A DNA stretch of 11,001 bases. Source: an uncultured Lachnospiraceae bacterium (GTDB taxonomy: Bacteria; Bacillota; Clostridia; Lachnospirales; Lachnospiraceae). Position numbers and translations under genes: made by a program. The notes under the pieces are model-generated. The model searched no databases. It had not been told where the DNA came from and saw nothing but the letters and a program-made list of their open reading frames with translations. The first letter of the stretch is position 1. Each line of letters begins with the position of its first letter. The stretch covers positions 1-11,001 of the forward strand of contig CACYBJ010000003.1 of the NCBI GenBank assembly GCA_902772565.1. Direction: 5' to 3'. Shown here one piece after another: positions 5,958-11,001 of this stretch.

Positions 5958-8054
5958 ATGGACTTTAATTATGAGAAAGAACGCCTTAAGGAGAAGTACG
6001 AATCCGTACGTGACAAGGCCAAAGAATTAAAGGGTGAATATTCGGAAAGTATTTCCAAAGAATACAAAGAATACGGAAAGTATCTCGTAATTTCCGTAGT
6101 TGTTCTTATCCTGCTTCTTCTTTTCGGAAGAATCCTTCCGTCGCTTTATACCACTCTTGACGGTATTCCAAGCACCTATACGATCCAGGAATTCGAATCA
6201 AGCAAAAAAACTTCAACCGTCGAACCGGAGGCTACCCATACCTATACACTGGCTTCCTCCCTGGATTTCAACGAACTTGATTTTAAAATCTTTTCAGATG
6301 CGGCCAAGCCCGTAATGACCATTGAAATCACAAACATCGACACAGGCAAAGTAGTTAACCATAAGCCATCCAGCCTCGGTTACTACGTTGTTACCGAAGC
6401 AGGCAAAGCACGTATAGTTCACATTGCTGCCAACGCCTACAACGTAAAGGACAACTTCTCCTCCGGACGCTACAAGATCAGCATTACCAACAACAGCGAC
6501 GCTGCTTTTGACATTGCTCTTACAAACAACAACAGTATTTCCTTCCGCACAGCCTACTCAACCAAGATCGGCGGATTCATTTTCGTAATCTCCCTTCTTC
6601 TCATTGTGTTATTCCTTGTGGCAGGAATCCTTATCATATTCAAATTCTACGATTCCATCGGAACTAAGCTCAGATTCATTATGTTCTTTATTCCGCTGGC
6701 GCTTTTATACTTTATTCTGACACCGGCATGGTCCTTCCCTGACGCGGACTATCACTATGCCGCTACCTACAATTACTCAAACGTAATTCTTTTCCGGGGC
6801 AAGGAGGATTCCACCCTCTTCTCCCCTAAAGACGGTACTTTCGTTAATTCCTACTTCCCGAAGTCGGATGCCGATCCCGTCAATCCGCAGCTTGCTGCCT
6901 ACGAGCTTTCTCATACAAGCTTCGGTTTCAAGAGCGAAAACAAACTTGAGGAGCCATCGGTACGTGCCAATGCCGGCTACAGCGAAAAAGGATTCTTCTC
7001 CTTCATAAGCTATCTGCCGCAGACTCTCGGTCTTACTTTGGGACGAATCCTTGGTGTAAGTCCTGTCATGGCCATCACCCTGGCAAGATTCTTTGCGTTA
7101 ATCGCATACTTCCTGGGAGTATTAATAGCAATTGCCCTTACGCCTGTCGGAAAGAAGGCCTTTTCACTTATTGCCCTCTTCCCAATGGCACTGTCGCTTT
7201 CATCTTCTCTTTCCTGCGACCTCATGCTCTTTATTGTGGCACTTAACTTTATCGCGGCCCTTCTAAGACTGAGAGCAATCTACAGTGGCGGCTCATCTTC
7301 GGGCATTCCGTGTGCACTCCTTCTCATTCTTAATACCTTTATGCTCGGAAGTATTAAGGGCGGCGCAATGCTCATCCTTCTTCCTCTCGTGTGCATGGTA
7401 TTTGCCGGAGGAGATAAAAAACAGTCAATACTTACAACGATATTCGTAACCCTGGCCGGCGTCGGAGGTCTGATTCTTTTCGATTACATCCTTCCTTCCG
7501 TAGACGTGTTCCAGGTTACAGCCGAAAAGGGAATGCTGGGAACTTCCTACTTCTGGACCAACCCCGGCGGCTACCTCGGAAAAGCATTTTCCACTGTATT
7601 CGGTCATCTTAAGACATTCTTCTATCAGGCCATGGGCACTCACCTTGGCAACTTCGAAGAAGTGCTTGACATGGGAACCCTTAAGTGGCTCTTTATCGCT
7701 ACTCTTCTCATCGTATTTGCCGAAGAGGACGATGACGATCTGAACTCACACAAGTCCGTTCAGATCATCGCATTGGTGGTTATCCTACTCTTTAACCTCT
7801 TAATGCCTTCAATGCTTCTTAAGAGCACACCAAAGCTTTCAAAGACAATCACGGGAATTCAGGGACGTATCTTCCTTCCTCTCTTCCCGCTCATACTGCT
7901 CATCATCTGCAAGTTCAGGATTCGCGCCTTCCTTCACAAGAAAGTGAAGAAGTCCAAGGTCTACGACGGAATGGAAAGACTCGGTCTCTTCATTTTCGGT
8001 TCGGCCAGCGTCTTCTGTGTACTTGACATGATGTCTAAGTATTTAACAAGATAA
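5958..8054 (+). CDS. DUF2142 polytopic membrane protein, putative GT-C-like glycan enzyme
   Basis: A 698-residue integral membrane protein with the DUF2142 landmarks: 'TPAWSFPDADYHYAATY' (255-271), the counterpart of the family's PDExxHF loop; 'YLPQTLGLTLGRILG' (352-366); 'LFPMALSLSSSLSCDLMLF' (407-425); and 'GIQGRIFLPLFPL' (633-645). Order: a charged helical N-terminus (1-40), TM1 (about 41-57), an extracytoplasmic region of about 145 residues rich in Thr, Asn and beta pattern (58-203), TM2 (205-228), TM3 (238-254), then roughly eight further hydrophobic segments. A cytoplasmic-looking acidic loop contains 'AEEDDDDLNSH' (588-598). DUF2142 members commonly lie in cell-wall or capsule clusters and resemble GT-C lipid-sugar-dependent glycosyltransferases, but I know of no proven reaction. 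Its divergent position beside the operon and its GT2 neighbour fit surface glycan assembly. Family certain, function inferred. Confidence 0.88.
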   Translation: MDFNYEKERLKEKYESVRDKAKELKGEYSESISKEYKEYGKYLVISVVVLILLLLFGRILPSLYTTLDGIPSTYTIQEFESSKKTSTVEPEATHTYTLASSLDFNELDFKIFSDAAKPVMTIEITNIDTGKVVNHKPSSLGYYVVTEAGKARIVHIAANAYNVKDNFSSGRYKISITNNSDAAFDIALTNNNSISFRTAYSTKIGGFIFVISLLLIVLFLVAGILIIFKFYDSIGTKLRFIMFFIPLALLYFILTPAWSFPDADYHYAATYNYSNVILFRGKEDSTLFSPKDGTFVNSYFPKSDADPVNPQLAAYELSHTSFGFKSENKLEEPSVRANAGYSEKGFFSFISYLPQTLGLTLGRILGVSPVMAITLARFFALIAYFLGVLIAIALTPVGKKAFSLIALFPMALSLSSSLSCDLMLFIVALNFIAALLRLRAIYSGGSSSGIPCALLLILNTFMLGSIKGGAMLILLPLVCMVFAGGDKKQSILTTIFVTLAGVGGLILFDYILPSVDVFQVTAEKGMLGTSYFWTNPGGYLGKAFSTVFGHLKTFFYQAMGTHLGNFEEVLDMGTLKWLFIATLLIVFAEEDDDDLNSHKSVQIIALVVILLFNLLMPSMLLKSTPKLSKTITGIQGRIFLPLFPLILLIICKFRIRAFLHKKVKKSKVYDGMERLGLFIFGSASVFCVLDMMSKYLTR

Positions 8055-8065
8055 ACTAACCAAGT

Positions 8066-8102
8066 AATAATGCCGGGCTGATTCTTCAGTACCGGTATTA
8101 TT
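8066..8102 (+). terminator. hairpin after the DUF2142 gene, possible weak terminator
   Basis: Arms 8066-8076 (AATAATGCCGG) and 8092-8102 (CCGGTATTATT) pair over 11 positions with one G-U. An inner stem, CTGA/TCAG (8078-8081 with 8086-8089), closes a TTCT loop. The structure starts 11 bases after the stop codon. It lacks a downstream T run (AAAATCTG follows), so it may protect the transcript end or pause polymerase rather than terminate strongly. Confidence 0.45.
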
Positions 8103-8110
8103 AAAATCTG

Positions 8111-8158
8111 ACCACGCCTTCGGCTCGGAGAGGCAAACGGAAAACGGCGTGGTTTTCC
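8111..8158 (+). promoter_or_regulatory. two mutually exclusive hairpins in the leader of the GT2 gene
   Basis: Stem A pairs ACCACGCC (8111-8118) with GGCGTGGT (8146-8153), eight perfect base pairs followed by TTT. Stem B pairs GGAAAAC (8139-8145) with GTTTTCC (8152-8158), seven perfect pairs around a six-base loop. They share bases 8152-8153 and B's loop contains A's right arm, so only one can form. The element ends 20 bases before the GT2 start. It may be a terminator with an alternative fold, or an attenuator; no known riboswitch class was recognised. Confidence 0.35.
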
Positions 8159-8178
8159 AAATATTACAGGATACAGCC

Positions 8179-9408
8179 ATGAAACCTACACTTACATTCA
8201 TCCTTCCTCTTTACAACGGCGAAGCCACGGTAACAAGGGCTCTTGACTCAATTCTTCAGCAGTCCGTCCTTCCCGAGGAAGTAATAATCATAAATGACGG
8301 TTCCACAGATTCCTCCCTCCTTCACGTGCGTCGCCGGATGCTAAGCGGACGGGGGCTTAAAAAGGCATCTTCGGCAGATGCCGGCTTTACCGAAGCCGAC
8401 TACAAAACAGAGAGCACAGTTTCAGACTCTGCTTCTCCTGAGGGCGCCTACAATCTGAATCTCACCTTAACCGCCAACATTTTCGGCTGTACCTTTAAGC
8501 TTTATCACCAGGAAAACAGAGGCGTTGCTGCCGCACGAAATCTCGGTGTGGGACTTGCCGCCACCGACTATGTGGCATTCATCGACCAGGATGACTATCT
8601 GCTTCCGGGCTTTTGCAAAGCCTTTCTTCGGGCTGCCGCAGGAACCCATACAAAACTCGGCCGCAAGCGCATAGATTTGGACGAAGTCCTTAAGTACGGC
8701 TCCGGCGGCATGCGCACAGTGCGACTCTCAAAGGACGGTGCGGCAGATGCATCTGCCGAATTTCCTGACATGGTAATCGGCGGATTCAGGCGCATTAACG
8801 ACGAAGGTAAAACAACCCGTGAGTTAAAGCCTTCGAATACGCCCTGGTCCAAGTTCATGCTTACATACCCATGGGGAAGAATCATAAAAAGAAGTTTTCT
8901 TTTGGATAACGATATCAAATTCCTTAAAACGGGAATCGGCGAGGATGTGTATTTTGACATGGTAGCCTATTCCTACACCGACAGCATAGTCATGTTAAAA
9001 AACAGTCTTTATGTCTGGTCGGACAATCCGGAGTCGGTTTCAAACATTAAATATACCAGGCTTAACAAGGCTACCGATCCGCTTTATACCTTTGACTGCA
9101 TACTTCGGGACATGAGCGAGATCACCTTCATTCCGGAGGACTTTGAGGAATTCTACTTCCTTAAATTTACAGTCTGGTATCTTCTTGTAAATGCAAGAAA
9201 AAGCGATTACAGGCTTCTGATCAAAATGCGCGACCGCATGTTTGCCTGGATGGAAAGCAACTATCCGGAGTACAGAAGGAATCCGAATATATCACTGAGG
9301 CGCCCTAAGGGCGAACTTTTAAAAAACCGTGTGGCGGTATGGGGTTTTATGCTTCTCAGGAAGCTTCGCCTGGACGGTTTGGTATTAAGAATACTCAGTT
9401 TCTTCTGA
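8179..9408 (+). CDS. family 2 glycosyltransferase (GT-A fold)
   Basis: A 409-residue GT2 enzyme. The N-terminus 'TLTFILPLYNGEATVTRALD' (4-23) is the first beta-alpha unit, 'IINDGSTD' (37-44) binds the nucleotide, 'ENRGVAAARNLG' (112-123) follows, and 'FIDQDDYLLP' (134-143) carries the DxD-type metal site. 'PWGRIIKRSFL' (231-241) and 'GIGEDVYFDM' (252-261) hold the acceptor side and the probable catalytic acidic residues. No transmembrane helix is obvious, although the C-terminus is basic and hydrophobic. Between 'NDGSTD' and 'ENRGV' there are about 65 residues, including a Ser/Ala/Asp-rich stretch (about 63-90), longer than usual for the family. ATG 8179 has AGGA at 8168-8171, seven bases upstream; the open frame to GTG 8149 lies within the hairpin element. 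It likely adds one sugar to a lipid-linked glycan. Donor unknown. Confidence 0.9.
   Translation: MKPTLTFILPLYNGEATVTRALDSILQQSVLPEEVIIINDGSTDSSLLHVRRRMLSGRGLKKASSADAGFTEADYKTESTVSDSASPEGAYNLNLTLTANIFGCTFKLYHQENRGVAAARNLGVGLAATDYVAFIDQDDYLLPGFCKAFLRAAAGTHTKLGRKRIDLDEVLKYGSGGMRTVRLSKDGAADASAEFPDMVIGGFRRINDEGKTTRELKPSNTPWSKFMLTYPWGRIIKRSFLLDNDIKFLKTGIGEDVYFDMVAYSYTDSIVMLKNSLYVWSDNPESVSNIKYTRLNKATDPLYTFDCILRDMSEITFIPEDFEEFYFLKFTVWYLLVNARKSDYRLLIKMRDRMFAWMESNYPEYRRNPNISLRRPKGELLKNRVAVWGFMLLRKLRLDGLVLRILSFF
8741..8758 (+). repeat. 18-base perfect palindrome inside the GT2 gene
   Basis: CGGCAGATGCATCTGCCG equals its own reverse complement. It encodes Ala-Asp-Ala-Ser-Ala in a low-complexity part of the protein. 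Its ten-base core CGGCAGATGC also occurs at 8372-8381 in the same gene, where GGCATCT/AGATGCC (8364-8370 with 8376-8382) forms a seven-base-pair hairpin. No function can be assigned. Confidence 0.5.
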
Positions 9409-9440
9409 TTAAATGTAAATTTTTATAAATAATAATAGTA

Positions 9441-9498
9441 ATTATCCGATATATAGTTTATACTGATTATCGGTAATACTAAATATTGGACATATCGG
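9441..9498 (+). promoter_or_regulatory. AT-rich spacer with TATCGG inverted and direct repeats, possible operator
   Basis: The 117-base gap before the YhaN-like gene holds three copies of one hexamer: inverted at 9446-9451 (CCGATA) and direct at 9468-9473 and 9493-9498 (TATCGG). The first two lie in an imperfect inverted repeat (9441-9451 with 9468-9477) whose loop contains TATACT (9459-9464), a good -10 hexamer without a convincing -35 box. A regulator-binding site over a promoter is one reading; a weak hairpin ending the GT2 transcript is another. Confidence 0.3.
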
Positions 9499-9525
9499 TT
9501 TGTTTTAGGGGGGTCAAACGTATAT

Positions 9526-11001
9526 ATGAAACTGATAGATATTAATATTACAGCATTTGGAAAATACCAAAACGAAAAAATCGTTCTTACAGATGGTCTT
9601 AATGTTATTCATGTAGATGACGAAGACAGCAAAGCAACCATTACCGCTTTCATCTTCGCCATGCTCTTCGGTATCGAAAAACCGAAGTTAAATGACAGAA
9701 ACGATCTTTACTCTACTTACATGCCGTGGGACAATTCAGAACGCTACGGCGGATCCATAGTCTTTGAACACGGAGGCAAAACCTACCGGCTCACGAGGAA
9801 TTTTTCCGACAAATACGCCAATACCGAACTTTACTGCTTAACCGACAATGAAATAGTTGACGGCGGTGCCAACGCATTCAACAAAATGATTCTCGGAAGT
9901 TTCCAGGGCAAGGACGATAAAGGGGAAGGCGGCGAATCTGCCGAAGAGTCTCTCATTAATACCATCATCGAAAGACCTCTTTCCGAAGAAGAAAAGAAAA
10001 CAAAAGCTGCCATAGACAAGCTGGTGGACGAGATTCAGGTCAGCAGCGAAAGGCTTGCGGAACTCGAAAGCAGAGGCCACAAGTTAAAATCCAAGACGGA
10101 CTATGAAAAGGAAGAAAAGAGCTACAAAGCCTACAAAGCCAAGTATCAGCAGCTTTTACAGGATGAAGAGGCTTCAGAGCAAAAGAAGAAGGACGCAGTG
10201 GAGAAGGAAGTGCAGCTTCAGTCTCTTAAGATATCTTCCGATATTCCGGAGCCCAAAGGAAACTACTCCTTATCCTACGGTCTGTTTTCCGTTGGCGTAA
10301 TTCTTCTGGCAGTTTCCATCACTCTCTTTGTTCTCGGAAAAGCCGGAATAGGCGCAGCCTTTATCGTCATTGCTCTCCTTCTCGGAGGAGCAGGTGCCTA
10401 TCTTTACAGCAAAACATCTGCCGGCATTGACAAACTGAAAGCCGAAAGGACCTACAGGATTCAGGAAATACTTCTCGAAAAGAGAAAGGACATAAAGGAC
10501 GAAGTCGAAAAATCCTTCCTGGCGGAAGAAAGAGAATTCGCCGCAAGAGAACAGGAAATATTCCAGTACTTCAGCCGCTTCGGTAATCTGGAAAAACTTG
10601 GTCCCAAGGAACTTGAGGAGCAGGAAAGCAGGCTTCTTGAAGAGAAAGAAGAACTGGATCAGAGACGAAGTGTTCTTGGCAAAATGATCTCGGAGCAGGG
10701 CGAGAAAGTTCTGATGCTGAGAATCAAACTGGATGAGCATGAAAAGGCCGCACAGGCTGCCGGCAGTACCGAACCTGACGGCGGTTATGAAAAGGCTCAG
10801 AAGTTTGCCGAGAATTCAAAACTCGTAGATCAGTACATAAGAGAAGTAAAGAGCAAGCGCGGCTCCATTTCCCAGATGAAGATGGCCATGAGAATGGCGA
10901 TCAGCGAACTGGTACATTACAAGTTCGAAACTCCTCTTTTCTTCGATGACGTTTTCGAATATCTGGACGATGCCAGAATGAAGAGAACCGTTGAGCAGAT
11001 C
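9526..11001 (+). CDS. YhaN/SbcC-like coiled-coil protein with degenerate P-loop, C-terminus beyond window
   Basis: The frame is open from ATG 9526 to the right edge (492 codons). The N-terminus 'MKLIDINITAFGKYQNEKIV' and 'LTDGLNVIH' match the YhaN/RecF/SbcC-type ATPase head, followed by 'FIFAMLFGIEKPK' and 'GGKTYRLTRNFSDKYANTEL'. The P-loop position (30-38) reads VDDEDSKAT instead of the family's GENEAGKST: only the Lys and the last Thr remain. Coiled coils span about 155-240 and 300-435, with two membrane segments between (about 251-271 and 275-294). The signature region 'KRGSISQMKMAMRMA' (444-458) is degraded, whereas Walker B and D-loop 'PLFFDDVFEYLDDARM' (470-485) are intact, so little protein should remain beyond the edge. 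AGGGGGG lies 12 bases before the ATG. Probably a membrane-anchored structural or regulatory pseudo-ATPase; no SbcD-like nuclease gene lies upstream. Confidence 0.8.
   Translation, partial: MKLIDINITAFGKYQNEKIVLTDGLNVIHVDDEDSKATITAFIFAMLFGIEKPKLNDRNDLYSTYMPWDNSERYGGSIVFEHGGKTYRLTRNFSDKYANTELYCLTDNEIVDGGANAFNKMILGSFQGKDDKGEGGESAEESLINTIIERPLSEEEKKTKAAIDKLVDEIQVSSERLAELESRGHKLKSKTDYEKEEKSYKAYKAKYQQLLQDEEASEQKKKDAVEKEVQLQSLKISSDIPEPKGNYSLSYGLFSVGVILLAVSITLFVLGKAGIGAAFIVIALLLGGAGAYLYSKTSAGIDKLKAERTYRIQEILLEKRKDIKDEVEKSFLAEEREFAAREQEIFQYFSRFGNLEKLGPKELEEQESRLLEEKEELDQRRSVLGKMISEQGEKVLMLRIKLDEHEKAAQAAGSTEPDGGYEKAQKFAENSKLVDQYIREVKSKRGSISQMKMAMRMAISELVHYKFETPLFFDDVFEYLDDARMKRTVEQI

Noticed and set aside
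655..8758. Nine-base word GCATCTGCC/GGCAGATGC found at 655-663, 5652-5660, 8373-8381, 8742-8750 and 8749-8757, more often than chance, as if an uptake or recombination signal.
   Set aside because: Four of the five copies encode Ala-Asp-Ala with the codons GCA GAT GC in the same reading phase; the fifth is the other half of the palindrome at 8741-8758. Codon preference explains it, and none lies in an intergenic region.
10270..10740. A 156-residue minus-strand open frame near the right edge.
   Set aside because: It is the antisense shadow of the charged coiled-coil region of the YhaN-like gene; Phe/Leu/Lys-rich with no motif or start signal.

Overview
The window looks like a chromosomal surface-polysaccharide locus from a low-to-moderate GC Firmicute, most likely a clostridial species near Lachnospiraceae. 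This is inferred from the gene types (Wzx-type flippase, GT61, DUF2142, YhaN-like coiled-coil protein), the Shine-Dalgarno sites and the codon choice. No gene settles the species. No tRNA, rRNA, CRISPR array, insertion sequence or attachment site was seen.

Left part (1-5695, minus strand, read right to left): one run of seven closely spaced genes behind a good sigma-A-like promoter at 5750-5778. In transcription order these are a GNAT acetyltransferase, an FdtA/QdtA-type dTDP-sugar 3,4-ketoisomerase, a DegT/DnrJ/EryC1 sugar aminotransferase, a GT61 (DUF563) glycosyltransferase, an exported CE4-like polysaccharide deacetylase, a class I SAM methyltransferase, and a Wzx-type flippase cut by the window's left edge. 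Read together, the first three can make a dTDP-3-acetamido-3,6-dideoxyhexose (Fuc3NAc or Qui3NAc type). The later genes transfer, modify and export the glycan. GC content falls sharply toward the flippase end, so the distal genes may have a different origin.

Middle (5696-9408, plus strand): a divergent intergenic region leads to a large DUF2142 polytopic membrane protein with an unusual charged N-terminus and an extracytoplasmic insert. After a 124-base spacer with two hairpin systems comes a GT2 glycosyltransferase carrying an extra polar segment between its catalytic motifs. Both fit the cell-surface glycan theme.

Right part (9409-11001, plus strand): an AT-rich spacer with a TATCGG-containing inverted repeat precedes a YhaN/SbcC-like coiled-coil protein, cut by the right edge at 492 codons. 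Its fold landmarks and Walker B motif are kept, but the Walker A P-loop has lost both glycines and the Ser/Thr, and the ABC signature is degraded. It looks like a membrane-anchored pseudo-ATPase, and it is the most unusual item in the window.
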